64,000 nucleotides of DNA from assembly GCF_023856365.1 (NCBI RefSeq), contig NC_064551.1:17436849-17500848 (forward strand). Direction: 5' to 3'. This document shows positions 1 to 12,722 of the stretch, piece by piece. Position 1 is the stretch's first letter, and each line of letters opens with the position of its first letter. A program made the position numbers and the translations under genes. Under the pieces are notes generated by a model, which was not told where the DNA came from, did no database searches, and was given only the letters and a program-made list of their open reading frames with translations. This stretch comes from Brienomyrus brachyistius. Lineage: Eukaryota; Chordata; Actinopteri; Osteoglossiformes; Mormyridae.

Positions 1-179
1 GGTGAATGGAAACGACACTGTGGAACAAGGCGGGTTTGATTAATTTTTACTTTTTTTTACTTTCCTGCCCTCAGGAAAATGGCAGAAATTGTTATAGCGT
101 CACAGGCCAATTCGAAACAAAATAAAGAAATATCACCTCTAACAGAAAAATGCCCTTTTAGACACTTTTGCTGAATCCT

Positions 180-345
180 AGTTGCGGCTTTTCTCTCATG
201 GGGTGTACGTCCGGAGGTGGGCTGTCTGTGCCGTGGCCGGAAGGTTGTGGGTTCAAACCCTCCGGTTGGGTTGGGGAAGGCTCCAGTCCCAGCCTGCTGC
301 TGGCTGACCATGGATACCCCACCCACATGTGGTGCCTGTTAAAAT
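180..345 (+). repeat. tRNA-derived SINE-like fragment
   Basis: A box-B-like promoter sequence (GGTTCAAACC, 250-259) follows a GC-rich tRNA-like stretch, as in the head of a fish tRNA-derived SINE. The box A half is not clear and no typical tail is visible. The family cannot be assigned from the sequence alone. Confidence 0.4.
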
Positions 346-429
346 AATCATTAATAATGGCCCTTTCCACACTTTCTTGCATCTAGAGACCTTGTCTCAT
401 ACCTACAGACGACTTGGCAAGTCTAATTC

Positions 430-595
430 ACCTCAGAGTGTTCTTAGAATTTGGGGGGAACAGGAGAACCCAGTGGAAACTCCACAATGACATGGGGAGA
501 ACATGCAAATTCCACATATGAAGCTGGGGCAGAAACTCCCACCCTGGTCTGCAGAGGTGTGAGGAGACCATGCTAACCTCAGCACGCTGCCCTGC
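430..595 (-). repeat. DANA/mermaid-type SINE head, degenerate
   Basis: Read on the minus strand this matches the internal part of the common fish mermaid-type SINE, including the GGGAGAACATGCAAA block (seen here with changes) and the GTGCTAACC head region. It lacks its own tail and abuts a second, oppositely oriented copy at about 596, so it is a rearranged or nested pair. Confidence 0.6.
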
Positions 596-712
596 AAAGG
601 GTTGGAACCCCATCCCAGGTTCTTCACCGCTTTGTGCCTGGAGCTGCTTGGATAGGCTCTGGACCTCTGCAGCCCTGCATAGGAATAGGCTCGATGGATG
701 GATGGACTGATT
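596..712 (+). repeat. DANA/mermaid-type SINE tail, partial
   Basis: The stretch carries the 3' half of a mermaid-type SINE: GGATAGGCTCTGGACC, then a short ATGGATGG tail near 692-705. It is in plus orientation, opposite to the neighbouring fragment at 430-595. Confidence 0.6.
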
Positions 713-3700
713 TAATCATGTCACGAATAGCAGAGGAGAACTTTTCTGGAATTTTCCCAAGCCACCAAAGTTCCTGCTTATCCTGTCTCCCGTTCCAGCA
801 GATTCCCCCTGGCACTCAGACTGCTCAGGTGAACTGCGTCAACGTGGCTCGATGGTGTGGTACCGTGGTCTATCTCACAGGCTGACGCCCACGTTTGGGC
901 TTGTGCTGTAGGCTTGTGCGACCTTTTTCGAAACAGCTACACGTAGCGAGAGAAACGCACATTACTGCGGAGGCACATTAACTCTAGCTTAAAGGTCATG
1001 TTTAATTTGCAGTTAAGGACGACAAACACAAACAAGTGTTTTTCTGAGTGACGTCTGCCATATTGCCTCAATGTCATCAACACAGTGGGCGGGATAAAAG
1101 TCAAGCTCATTATGGAAAGGAAAAGACATTTAAGTGCGTTTAAATGCCAAATTACTGTAACTGTAATCTTTCCAGTTAGTGGAACACTTGACCTGTCCTA
1201 TGTTTCATTTTTAAAGGTTTATTTTTCTCTGACTTGCCTCTGAACAGAACAGCCTCTTGCTCAAGTCATTTAACAGCTGTTCATTACAGGGCAATAACCA
1301 GCTGCTGGAAAGTGTGTAGCTTGGCTAAACGTTTTCAATCGTGTGATGCTGTGGTCCTCTGATCCATCCATCAGGCCCTTGGCGAATGGTAGTTACATTC
1401 CTCCAGGCCTGGGTTGGGGAACTTGGGAAATCATCAAGAAGGCGAAGAGGAACTTTTTTTTTCCGTGGCCTTTGCCTTGCGGCAAGACAAATGGACATTA
1501 GAGAGAGTGTAACCCTGTATTACACAGATGTAATTAACACACCACACCCATCATGCCTAACTGCAGATCAACATAACATAATGTCAGGTAACAAATCCTG
1601 CCTGTAGTACTTCACCCGTACTGGTAGTGTCCCTATATTCAAATGGGACTATATTGAATTAATATCTGTTAACTCTTCAGGTACAAAAGTGGGTGTAATA
1701 GTATATTGTTGCTGTGAATAAAGCCCAGATTTCAGGCCAGAGTGAGGTGATGGGGGTCCATGGAGGGAGGGTAGTGTCGAAGGTCCTTATCCTATTGGAG
1801 ATGAGTTGCTGATTAAATTTCATCTCACTGTCATTTGATTAGTTTGTTACCCAGTTCAGAGAATTTAATTTCAAATAAGTATAAGAGAAAGCACTCAGTT
1901 ACTGAGACCCCTGGACTGGATAAGTAATTACGAAAAGAGGCGGTTGGGATGGAGATGTATAGAATTACGAAAAGCACTTCAGATTTTGGATAATTCATTG
2001 TTACGGAAAGCCTGCTTGCCACCCAGGGACATCTCATAGACATCTTCAGGGATATATGCTCTCACAGTTAAAGAAAAAAAATATGATTGGAAAAAATAAA
2101 CCGTATGAGAGTCTCCTGGTATTTCTGAGCTCGTGTGTTCAACACTGCAACACTGTCCTTCCTCTTTATACAGTTTCACATCCTGCTACTTCACTTTCAG
2201 AATTGCCGTGTGACCTTTAAATAGGTGCACCTTTTCCTGAAGTAAAAAAACGTAACAGAAACCGAGAATATCACTTCCCTTCTTCGGCGAGTCACATGAA
2301 AATCACCGACATTCTTTATTATGTTACATAATACAAATTGGCGATTATTAGTTGCCTATCTGAGTGCCTTTGTTGGGGAAAACTAATCAGTACTTGTAAC
2401 GACATGGCTAACTTAATGAAGCTTTATAGTGGCTGATGTAAGAATCTTCTGTTAGCATTTTTTATTGCCAAGTGGGATGGAGCTGAGGTCATCACTGCAT
2501 AAAGCTCACCTTTATAGACTGTGATAGACACAGTCACGCTGAAAGAGGGGGAAAAAGGGGGGTGACGGACCCTATGGCTGTAACAGAACGACATCACCTG
2601 CTTCAAATCTGCCCTCAAATTAACTTTCAAACTAGCTTTCGGCAATAGCTGGCACGGTTATCTTTGTCTGCTTAGCTTTCCATTTCACCTCAAACACAGA
2701 GGCCCAGCTTCTAACTTAACCAGCTAAACTTTCGAAGTTGTTTCCCTAAAACTGCTGTACATAGCGTCATCTGTGAATGAAGTGCTTCTGTATCTCTGAT
2801 ATTATTGATTTTTGAATAAATCGAATTAATACTGACTTGGAGACGGCTCAGTAGATTTATGAAAGCTAAGATTTTGCCCGCAAAAGGCTCATGTTCCCCG
2901 ACATATCATAAATAATGTGACACACAGTAGATCGAATGACAGGAATCTGAGTGACGTCATGTAATGTGAATCAAATTCAACTGAGAAGCGGTTCTCTGAA
3001 CGACTCGTCGAACCCAGTGGACGCCAAATGGCCCATTCCTCCACTCAAGCTAGCCAACAAGCGTTGCTCATCCCACCAAGCTACACATTTTGTCAGATCT
3101 ATGACGAACTAAGAATTCCCACTGTCCCTGGACGAACAACTCCATTAACCATGACACAACAGGCCCAGCGGACTTAGGCCTCGTTTGCAAAGCCAGTCTG
3201 ATAGGCTGCTGGGCTGATGTCACCCTCTGACTCAGATGCGTGGCACCGCCCACCAACCGGCAACACAACCCTTCTGAAGTCAGTCTCTCTCATATAAAGC
3301 TCCTCAAAACGGTCAGTTTGGAGAAAACAAAGAGCGACGATGTGATGACATCACCTGAGTAGCCGTGAGCCAGATCGGCTAGGTCACACGGCGTTCAGGA
3401 TGGGGACAAAATGTTCCCACGCATTGTCTGACTAATGTTTTCCTTGAAAAAACACGACCTGAAACCATCAACAGTGAGCGGTCGGAGTAAACCATTAAAC
3501 GGAAGATTGTACAAACACCTGTACTTCCTAAAAACATAGCTGTCCTCTGCATTTGGGGATTATAAGTACAGTATGAAAGGCTATAGTAAACAGTACACAC
3601 TTCGTCATTGGACTAGACAGAGAACAGAGGTAACCAGCCTATTTATTAAGCTTTGGCCTATTGTCCATGTGATGCCTTATGCAACCAGGAACCAAATGTA

Positions 3701-4678
3701 GCAGCCAGAACACTGAACACAACCCTCTTAACAAAGTTTGTTCACCCTGGTGGAACTCCTGGTAAGAAAAACAGCAAACAGTCCTTCATGTGAGGATGGG
3801 AACGGCTTTTGAGTCTTACCTGCATCTTACATCCTCATACCAGCCTGCCAACAAAATATTTCTCACAGGTTTTAATTTTACACCTCGATTATAGCTGTTT
3901 ATTATTGCATCACTTTTTATAATCAGCCTGTGAGTAAACAGTTCGCAATGCTAATCAGAATAGCCTTTAAATAGCCATGTGCCTTTCTGAAAGTCCGACA
4001 GCTGTGGCGTGACCTCCACTGCATCCTGCTTGTGTGTTTATTGCTAAATCCCGCGCGTTTATTTCAGTTTTACTTCATCGTTCTGTTTTTGCTAGGAATC
4101 CACGCCATGCTGAGTAGGACCAGGCTTGGTGGGGATTCGGAGGGTCGCTATGTTGATATTTCGAGTCTGGATAATGGGTCACATGGCCCCCTCCATCCTG
4201 CTGAGGGACGTCACACTATGCTTAAAGAGGGAGGGGTACTCAACAGACTGTCCGCTGGCGCGAACTTCATGAACTGGCATTAAAGCACGTCGGCCTTGCC
4301 TGCCGCAGGCCCCTGGGGGGGGGAAACAGCTGTAAGCTGCGGCTGAACCCAGGTCCCTCGAGGCCAATCTCACGTTTAAAGGATTTGGCCTCCCCTTGCA
4401 CACATTTCAGCACGTGACCCGCTGTCCTATAAACAGCTGCTGCTTTACAGTGTTTAAAAACCGTCACCTCGTCTACAGTGCACTGTACTGGGGACAGTAA
4501 AAAAAAAAACTGTGTGTGTGTTAAATTTGTAAAATATGTAACAAAAAATCGACTAGATAAAAGTATCTGTAATGATTCATTTTGTAAAATCGATACAATA
4601 TTTTGGAGAACCGCAAGAAAATACTTTTACTTTTTAAGTTTTCCACAGAATGAATAGAGATCGCATGACTTTTTCTCT
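713..4678. other. intergenic, no gene seen
   Basis: All open frames here are below about 90 codons, overlap on both strands and show no recognisable domain. The sequence is AT-rich and mostly single-copy in appearance. A CRE-like core (TGACGTC) occurs near 1050, but nothing else supports a regulatory element. Confidence 0.6.
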
Positions 4679-5030
4679 CCATCCATCCATTTTCCAAACT
4701 GCTTATCCTACTGGGTCGCGGGGGGTCCGGAGCCTATCCCGGAAGCAATGGGCACGAGGCAGGGAACAACCCAGATGGGGGGCCAGCCCATCGCAGGGCA
4801 CACTCACACACCATTCACACACACATGCACACCTACGGGCAATTTAGCAACTCCAATTAGCCTCAGCATGTTTTTGGACTGTGGGGGGAAACCAGAGTAC
4901 CCGGAGGAAACCCCACGGCAACATGGGGAGAACATGCAAACTCCGCACACATGTGACCCAGGCGGAGACTCGAACCCAGGTCCCATCGGTGTGAGGCAAC
5001 AGTGCTAACCACTGCACCACCATGCCGCCC
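4679..5030 (-). repeat. full-length DANA/mermaid-type SINE
   Basis: This is the best-preserved copy in the window, about 350 bp on the minus strand. The left edge has the tail (CATCCATCCATTTTCC), the centre has GGGAGAACATGCAAACTCC, and the right edge has the tRNA-like head reading GCTAACCACTGCACC then CATGCCGCCC. The good match to the family pattern suggests a relatively recent insertion. Confidence 0.85.
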
Positions 5031-5999
5031 TCTCTTTTTGTCTCGGCTATATTAATTTTTTGATTATCGCGGCAACATAGCTATTGTGCCTGTTTCACTT
5101 AAAGACCGCCGTCTCCTCTTCGTGAAGCTGGCCTCGCTTCCCGGCCATGCACTTCCTTCACCCATCGCAAAACAATATTTGCCTGTTGCCTAGCGACCGT
5201 GAGGATGATTCACCTCCTGTTCGAGGCAAAAAAAAAAAACATACCGGTTTTGCTGAATGATGATTTGCATACCTCTGTAACTTAAGTCAGGACGGATAAA
5301 CAGATATTATGTCAATCTGCACAAATTTTCTAAAAGCACATTTTGTTCTGCAACTTAGGTATTATCCAATGGAGTGCTAAAGAACTATGAAACCGTTCCA
5401 CTGTAATATTGAATTTTGAAACCTAAGAATCAACAGCCGGAAGATGAATTCAGTTCTTACACAGATAATACACCTTCCAATGTAGAAAACGAAAAAGTTT
5501 CAGAAGGAATTCACAACGAATTCAGGTATTCCTGGGTTGACAGCTGAATGGCTATCGTCATAAGATGATTCAACCTTTCCAACCTGGAAAAGGGGAAATC
5601 TTTATTTGGTACCCCTTATTTATAAAACACAACCAATTCGATGTCGTTCTCAGCGCTGTGACCTAGCTGCTGCCCAGCATGGTAGCCCTTCAAGAACTTT
5701 CTGCTTGTCACTCAAAGGGCTTTTGTGGTCCTCATTACACATCACAGTGGAATCCGTATTAGTCACTTTTCTGACATCGTGTGATTAACCTCAATCGTGC
5801 CATGTTGCCGGCAAGAGTGAAAGATGTCAAAAAGTTATTTGTTAGTCAGACGTGGAAGACAAGATGGTCATGGACGAGACATGAAAAAGTTCTGTGTGGT
5901 TCTGCAGTGTGGGAAGGGAAGCAAGACTGCAAGGTTGGGGAGTTTATTGTTTTTACCACTTTTTAAGCAGTGACTGAAGCTCGTTGGATGCTCAGTGTT
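5031..5999. other. intergenic, no gene seen
   Basis: The sequence is AT-rich with short A-runs and no open frame above about 61 codons. I see no repeat family or RNA gene. Confidence 0.55.
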
Positions 6000-6235
6000 T
6001 GTGCCCCTGAGTGGGAGGTGACCAGTTTGAGGTCTGGCCTCAATAGCGCAGTCACATGTCTATGGCCTCTTGAGCAAGGCCCTTAACCCCCCAGCTCCAG
6101 GGCTGCTGGATGATGGTTGACCCTGTTCTATCACCCATGAGCTGTGAAGAGCAAGATAGGACAGGCATGGAAATGATTTCCTATATACCTGTACTTGTGC
6201 AATGACCAATAAAGGATTATTGTAATATGACCATA
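6000..6235 (+). repeat. tRNA-derived SINE, degenerate
   Basis: The middle carries the fish SINE hallmark GAGCAAGGCCCTTAACCCC (about 6073-6091), and the 3' end has GCAATGACCAATAAAGGATT, typical of these elements. The tRNA-like head is decayed. Confidence 0.65.
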
Positions 6236-6924
6236 GTAGACATCAGAGGAAAAGCATTCCAATTCAGGCAAATATACAAATACAAAAAACACAAAAAACT
6301 GAGTAAGGGGAGGCAGCCAGGAAACATGTGATTAGACTGACTTTCTGAAGGCGCTGTAGGTCTTCCTCATTCACACTGGAAACACGTCCTGTCAAAGTTG
6401 CCATTAAGCCTATTAATCAGTGCTGGATAATCATTTGCAGTGAAGATTTTTTTCCCCATATAGTTTTGCAGCCTGAGTCAGACATCTTTCGTTTTTCAGA
6501 TTCTTAGATGTATTTTTTTTAATAAGTCTTTGACAAATCTAACAAACTGTCAAAAGTTTGCTAATATGCCTGACAGCAAAGATCACCCCAGATGTGCTTC
6601 CAGGAGTGACCACTTTGATTCCTTACCGCTTGCTATCAGATATTGCTCCAGGCAGGGAGTCTTGCGATGTGTCTATTACACACTCCACCAGATTTCCTGT
6701 ATCCCCCCGTACATCGCTTTCCTCTTTAAATCAGGGGTGAACACCTTGTACAAAAATGAATGCCAATCCACTAGCTTATTATATGATCTGTACTGTAGTC
6801 AGAGGATATGGGACAGAATCTGATATCCTCCTCAATTAGCCTCCTGCGGATGACGTCGCACCCCTGGGCCGTCAGGCTGATGCCGACCTCGCCCCCTTCA
6901 TCTGTGGCTCAGGAATGGTTTTTA
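6236..6924. other. intergenic, no gene seen
   Basis: There are open frames up to 97 codons (around 6530-6823), but they overlap one another and show no recognisable domain or splice context. I see no repeat family here. Confidence 0.5.
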
Positions 6925-7115
6925 CCTAAAGCACAGCTGTTCAAATCACGGTCCTCAACGGCCGAGCCCTGCTGATTTCCCAGTCTTCCTTTACCTGTGA
7001 GCCAGGTGTGAAGCCTCTGACCAATCAGAATCAGTAATTATTAAACTAACTGCCTGGGTGAACTGAAAACAGGGCCTGGATTTGGAATGGAGGGCCAGAG
7101 TTGAAGAGGCCTGAC
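6925..7115. repeat. MITE with inverted ends, hAT-like
   Basis: The left end (CTGTTCAAATCACGGTCCTC) and the reverse complement of the right end (CTTCAACTCTGGCCCTCC) are related inverted repeats. The interior contains CCAATCAGAATCAGTAATTA. This is the layout of a short non-autonomous DNA transposon. The CAG...TTCAA ends recall hAT elements, but that assignment is tentative. Confidence 0.6.
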
Positions 7116-7930
7116 CCAGAGGAATATGTGAGAAAATGATCATCACCTCCAGTCATCTGCTGTTATCTATGTAGTAAAACATCGTTCCTTAACTGTACTG
7201 GCATTTAAAATCTGACAGATCAGCACATTTCCTCAGGTTTCGCAATGGATGACATCCCCCTAGTCTTGGTGAAAAATGTCATCATTAAAACAAGGTGACT
7301 CAGCGAAGAGGATAGGTATCACACATGAGACTGGTTTGTGTGCTGGAGATGACATCACCTTTAACCACAAGTAATGATCCTTGTTTTTTGCTAACTAGAC
7401 GGAACTGAAATATACTGGTTTAAACCAAACAAGCACCAGTCCCAGACTCTGGGTGACCTTTTAGACTTCAAACGAATGAATTATTAATTTTTGAGCTATA
7501 ACTGAAAATGAGCTGCTGCTTAATGCACCCTGATCTCTTTTCGGGACTCTGGTGAGTGTCACAGAGCTGAAGATCACCGGTTAACCTGTACGGTTAACCC
7601 GTATTCCCAGCTCCTCACGGGGGGTCCCCCCCCCGGATTCCGGCCTTCAGGATGTCCATCAGCCCAGCCCCCCCAGCGTCCTCCACAGCTCAGTTGGCCC
7701 TCTCCTCTCCCACCTCCTCTCGCTTCGGCCTACGCCTCTTCTGACTCCGCCACTCCAGCCTGTGTTTGTTGCCACGTAACACCCCCTGGCCTCTCTACAC
7801 CTACACATCAGTGGCAGAGACACCCTCAGCCTGCCTAGCAGATCATCCCCGGTCAGTAAACCCACCGTCTCGCCTGTTCTACCAGTTTAACTTACTGGCT
7901 AGTAATGTCAACATAATTGCTAATATAATT
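7116..7930. other. intergenic, no gene seen
   Basis: No open frame of note is present. There is a C-rich patch at about 7626-7635 and a pyrimidine-rich stretch at 7650-7760. Neither resolves into a recognised element. Confidence 0.5.
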
Positions 7931-7934
7931 TGAC

Positions 7935-8085
7935 ATAGTATAGTATAGTATAGTATAGCATAGTGGAATGCAATGTAGTATAGCTCAGTATAACATAATA
8001 TGACAGTATAGTACAGTCTGGTGTAACATAGTATAGTACAGTATAGCGCTGTATGATACAGCATAGTATAGCATAGTATGATTTT
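7935..8085. repeat. degenerate TATAG pentanucleotide array
   Basis: Short units reading ATAGT or CAGTA recur across about 150 bp, clean at first (7938-7960) and diverged later. A similar, more decayed patch occurs at about 10065-10215. Confidence 0.8.
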
Positions 8086-8089
8086 TCAC

Positions 8090-10317
8090 GACCCTGCAAG
8101 CCTCCCGAGGACACTGCATTTTGTGCTCAAATACTCTCACCGTGGTGTTGAGGGGCAGAGATCGACATGCTGTTGAGAATCTGGCTACCAGCCCCACCCC
8201 CTATTATTTTCAGATATATTGTTTATGCAAGCTGTTACCTTCACACTGTGCCCATCTGTGCACCTTCAAATATCTGGAGCCAGGTCTGAAAAATGATAGT
8301 TTTAAAATATAAGAATTTTACAGAATATGCTGTATACTTCCCCTGCCGGAAGATTCTGTCGAGAAATGACTGATAGCTAAAGGCCATTGCGGTAGATGGT
8401 GATACGTACCTTATGCTATATCCTGTTTTGTCTATTTCTTTCTCTAGAATATGAGCTATAAATTGTTTGGTTGGTGCTGTTCTGAACTTACAGAGACGTT
8501 ACAACAAACAGGATCTTCTGTCAGACATGCTGATTTTAACAACCGCTTAAAAAAAAAAGCAAAAAAAGATAGTGAACAGCAACAGGGAAAATTGTAATCC
8601 TGTAAGCCGCGAGACTCCGAATGTCTCAGGAAAGCAGGACAGGTGCTGGAGACCAGGGAAAGGATTTCTTGAAGAAGAGCTGAATGCATCTTGCAATGTA
8701 GCAGATGTACTGGATTGTGTCACAAGTCTGTAACGCAAGACACAAATGTTCGGGCCATGATCTCCAGAAGAACACAGATATTATTTAAATATCACTAATC
8801 AGTTCTGAAGCAGTTTGCTTCATGTCACTTTGCTGTGCAGGCATCCACATTGTAAGGTTACTTTAAACGGGGTATAGCTGCTACTTTGGAAAACGCTTTG
8901 AGCGAGAAAATACATCCTTTGTAGGAAGGAGGCGGCAGACATCTAAGGAACACGTGCACCGCTCCAGAGGCATCGCAGCCACCTCGCTGATGCTCCTCGC
9001 CGTAAATATTTAATTACGCTCTGAAGTGCGTTACTCAGAAGAGTGTAGCTGCTTTGCTGAGCGCGTTCCGGGCAGCTCGCTTCCCCGGCGGCCTGTCCCG
9101 CCCCATCCCGTCTGCATTACCCCATTTCTAACGTCCCCAGTCCTGTTTTTGTTTGCTAAGTGTTTACAAATATCAATTGACCCCCCTCCCCCCTTCTTAG
9201 GCAACTGTCCGTGTTTATCATTAATGAAAAGATCAGTTAATTAATGCTTGGAAATTCAGTCGGTATTAACCCTCCTAACCCTCCTGGTTGCTTGGAACCG
9301 TGTTGAGGAGCCTTAAAGGTCTTGATATATTTGGGCTATTTCAGGTAACTGAAGCACATGATGGATTTAAATCAAATTTTGTCTGGTCACCCAACATTCT
9401 ACATATGAATCAGCACTACATACTTCTATTGCATGTATATAAGAACGAACTGGTCACTTCCATCATTTTCTGTTGATGTAATATTTTGGAGCCAAATAAT
9501 AATAATCAAGTCTAAACAAGAGATCAGAGTGAGTTACCAAAATGGGAAAACTGTAAGACGTAACTGCAAGGCATTACGTAACTTACCAGTTTTCAAAAGA
9601 AAATGTTTTGCTTCTGAATGCTGACAATCTAGTGCAAGTAATACTCAGAGGACATTAAGGTTAAAAGCATCTGACCCCCACCCCCCCCCCCCCCGCCCCC
9701 AACAGAACAGCTGGCCCCAGTAAAAATGGTCTAGAACCGCCACTGACTGGGAAGGGCTAGACCGCTCAGCAGTCAAAGTGCCTGTTTTAAAGCTTTAATG
9801 CTTCACTGTGCTGGCTTTGAGGCTACAGAATGTCCTCTCAGAGAGCAGTGGGGCAAAGCAGTTATGGGGGGGGGGGGGGTGCGATGGACCCCAGATTATT
9901 CCAGTGGCACTCTAGATGCAGTGGTTATTGTAGATTTTAAGCTGTAATGTTATGATAACCCGGTTGAGGGACTGGCGTTCTGAGGCTTCTCAGGATCTGA
10001 ACCTGGCTGTGATGCAGATACTCTCCATGGTGTAGAAGATGGTCAGAATGGTCGGTGACATTATATGCCTCAGTATAAGTATGTAAGACATTAGATACGG
10101 TTCAGTATGACACGGTATGCCACAATATCCTATTTTATGTTCTGAAATTCTGCAATATGTTGCAATATATTGTGCTATGCCATAAAATTATTTGACACAA
10201 TATTTCAAAATATATCATGGGGTAAAGAGGAACCAAATGGAATGAATAAATGCATGCAAATTTTTCAGATGACTTGGAGGTCGCCCCACCTTTATGGGCT
10301 GTGATAGGCTGGATTGT
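8090..10317. other. intergenic with homopolymer C and G tracts
   Basis: No gene is visible. A C-rich run at about 9675-9700 and a G14 run at 9866-9879 lie about 170 bp apart. The open frames are short and unrelated to known domains. Confidence 0.55.
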
Positions 10318-10645
10318 TAACAGCTGGGGTGGTGCAGTGGTTAGCACTGCGGCCTCACACCTCTGGCACTGGGATTTGAGTCTTCGCCTGGATTCCATGT
10401 GTGTGGAGTTTGCATGTTCTCCCTGTGTGGTTGTGGGGTTTCCTCCAGGTACTCTGGTCTCCCCCCACAGTACAAAAACTTGCAGAGGTTAATTGGAGGT
10501 GTGCATGTGTGAGTGAGTATGTCCCGTGCTGTCCTATCCTGGGCTGTTCCCTGCCTTGTGCCCATATCTTCCAGGTTAGGTTCCAGACCCCCCCGCAGCC
10601 CCAAATAGGACAAGCGGGTAGTGAAATGGATGGATGGATGGGTAA
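10318..10645 (+). repeat. full-length DANA/mermaid-type SINE
   Basis: A plus-strand copy of the element also seen at 4679-5030. The tRNA-like head is GGTGGTGCAGTGGTTAGCAC, followed by GTTTGCATGTTCTCCCTGTG, and the tail is an ATGG repeat at 10628-10640. Open frames of about 100 codons on both strands here are artefacts of the SINE. Confidence 0.85.
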
Positions 10646-11523
10646 TTCTGATTGGTCATGTGATGCATGCACTCCGAGAACATGATCTTAGTGAGGGTGG
10701 ATAATGCAGCTATCTTTGTTTTCCAGACAACTAAGTCAGGGTACCTCCAGAAATAACTGGTGGAACAAAATAATGAGGGGAAAAAAGAGAAAATGAGAGA
10801 ATAAAGAATGAGGATGATTTTGATGAGGAGAAGAGGGACCCGAAAATGGTGAGAGGAGAACGTTTCCGCACATGAGTATTGTGGTCCTATGGAAGGGGGC
10901 GGGAGCACGAGGCACAGACACGCGTTGGTTCCACCGCGGTGAGCGACATCACAGACGGGCGCTGTGTCCTATCAAAGGCAGCCGGCAGATGTTTGCAGGC
11001 ATGACTTGCGCGACTCTGCAACTGCAGGAGCACTTCTGACAATGCCACTCTTTCAGCGCGATGATGCGGGAAACTGCAGGATACCAGTAATTTTTACTTT
11101 TCATTCCGTGTCGCCGGTGTATTCAAAATAAATTTTGTAAACAAGTGAGAAAGCAAAAAGTACAGGACTTGTTCAAACTATATACAAACTATATATGTAT
11201 ATAAATTATGAATTACATACATACTATATACTTATATACATACTATATATATATCAGTTCTTAATTTCTGGGAAATAATAGTTTATTCTCTCAGCTTTAT
11301 GTTACGGTAAATCCCACGCTGTTTGCCTTTAAGAAAAGCTATGATCATTTTCGATTGTGTGTTTAAAAGAACAACTGAACTGCACTATTTATAGATGCAT
11401 GAATATTTGTCCTGCGTGGTTTCACTCTACATATAAATAGAGCACTTAGATGCTTTTCGGTCGGGCGGTGTTAAAGCCGCAGCCCCACCCACAGAACACA
11501 GACACGCACACACATTGACATAG

Positions 11524-11596
<73 letters not shown>

Positions 11597-12289
11597 ACAG
11601 AACACCTTCACACAGATAAAGAGCACAAGCCAGCCTTCACTGAGGGGCAGGGAGATTTACTGCCAACAATATTACTTGACATTTTGTAAAGGCTTCCTGG
11701 GTCACTCGGAAAAGTGCTAAAAATATAGTTCTTGTTTTGAAGAGGCCAAACTTCACGATGATCCTCGCTTCTAGGAGGGGGCTCACAACTCCACATCATT
11801 TTAAACTAGTGCAAAATGCCGATTATCTGCTTATGCCGAAAATTCTCCTTAAATAGTAAAGCACACAGTTAACACATAACTGGTGAACTGAGAAAAAAAT
11901 GTTCCCATGCATTGTGATTTGCACCATTGCAAATGCAGCTGAAAATGAAGTCATATCAAAACACTGGCTGTGTACCAGGGCGAGCCTGGATGTGTGAAAA
12001 ATGTATCATTATTTTCAAAATATTTTCATTGCACCGGGGTCTTTATTAAATGAGTAAATCTGGAACAAATCATATGAAACACAGACAAACAGAAAATGAA
12101 TGAAAATAAATGAAAATTAAAAACAGCCACATTTAAAGAGGTTACATATGTCTCCAATTCGAATACTTGATGTTTTAACAGAAATAAAGGTCTGCTTTTC
12201 AATTAACAAATGTGATTGAAGCCAAGTGACTCCGGAGGCTTTCCGCAGCAGGAATGATTTTGCACATTTCAGACTCTCTAATGAACAGA
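10646..12289. other. intergenic upstream of dusp10
   Basis: No gene is visible. The stretch includes an AT-rich patch with many TATATA steps (11175-11256) and the (CA)n tract listed separately. It may hold distal promoter sequence for dusp10, but no element can be named. Confidence 0.5.
11527..11595. repeat. (CA)n microsatellite
   Basis: An essentially perfect CA dinucleotide run of about 68 bp, roughly 700 bp upstream of the dusp10 CpG-rich promoter. Confidence 0.97.
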
Positions 12290-12615
12290 AGCAGCCCAGC
12301 CGGCCCTGAGCGGCACAAAGAGACATCCGGGTTTTAGGCTTTCAGCTGAGCCGATCCGAGTTGAGTCGAGCCAGGACGAACCGAGCCGAGCCAAGCGGGC
12401 TTTGATTCTTCCCCGGTCCGGCTGCGGCGCTCCTCCATTGGTCGCCAATGACATCACCCGGTTCTCGCACACGGGACCCTGAGCATTGTTCACCCGGCGG
12501 CCCCCCGTAGAAAGCGCACTTTACAGCCGGCAGACTCCACCCCCACCGCCCAGGGGCCGCCGCTGCTCCGCCCGTGTTTCGCGTATTTAACATGAGCCTG
12601 AGCCTCCATTGGAGG
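12290..12615 (+). promoter_or_regulatory. dusp10: CpG-rich dusp10 promoter
   Basis: CpG density rises sharply here against an AT-rich surround. Visible elements are an inverted CCAAT box (ATTGG, 12437-12441), a direct CCAAT (12445-12449), an overlapping CRE/AP-1-like TGACATCA (12449-12456), GC boxes around 12546 and 12568, and a weak TATA-like TATTTAA (12584-12590) that would place initiation near 12615. Established knowledge: DUSP10 is inducible by stress and cytokines. The CRE-like site next to paired CCAAT boxes would fit that, but this is inference. Confidence 0.65.
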
Positions 12616-12722
12616 TGAGAAATGATGCGAGTCCGCCACAATGGGTCGGGCTGAAGACACATAGAAATTAACATTAAAACCCGATGACAGCGGCCGGCAG
12701 GGGATACGACTGACACAAAAAT
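12616..12722 (+). other. dusp10: probable dusp10 non-coding exon 1
   Basis: A good donor, GTGAGTAAAG, begins at 12723 and follows the CpG-rich promoter, and the next plausible acceptor is at 13934 just before the start codon. In mammals DUSP10 also has an untranslated first exon. The leader contains three short upstream ORFs, at 12622-12654, 12641-12664 and 12684-12713; the second has a strong start context (ACAATGG). The 5' end is uncertain, and another donor-like site (GAG then GTGAGA) at 12615 would exclude these uORFs if used. Confidence 0.5.

Noticed and set aside
10341..10685. about 100-codon open frames on both strands
   Set aside because: They lie inside a mermaid-type SINE, which is not protein coding.
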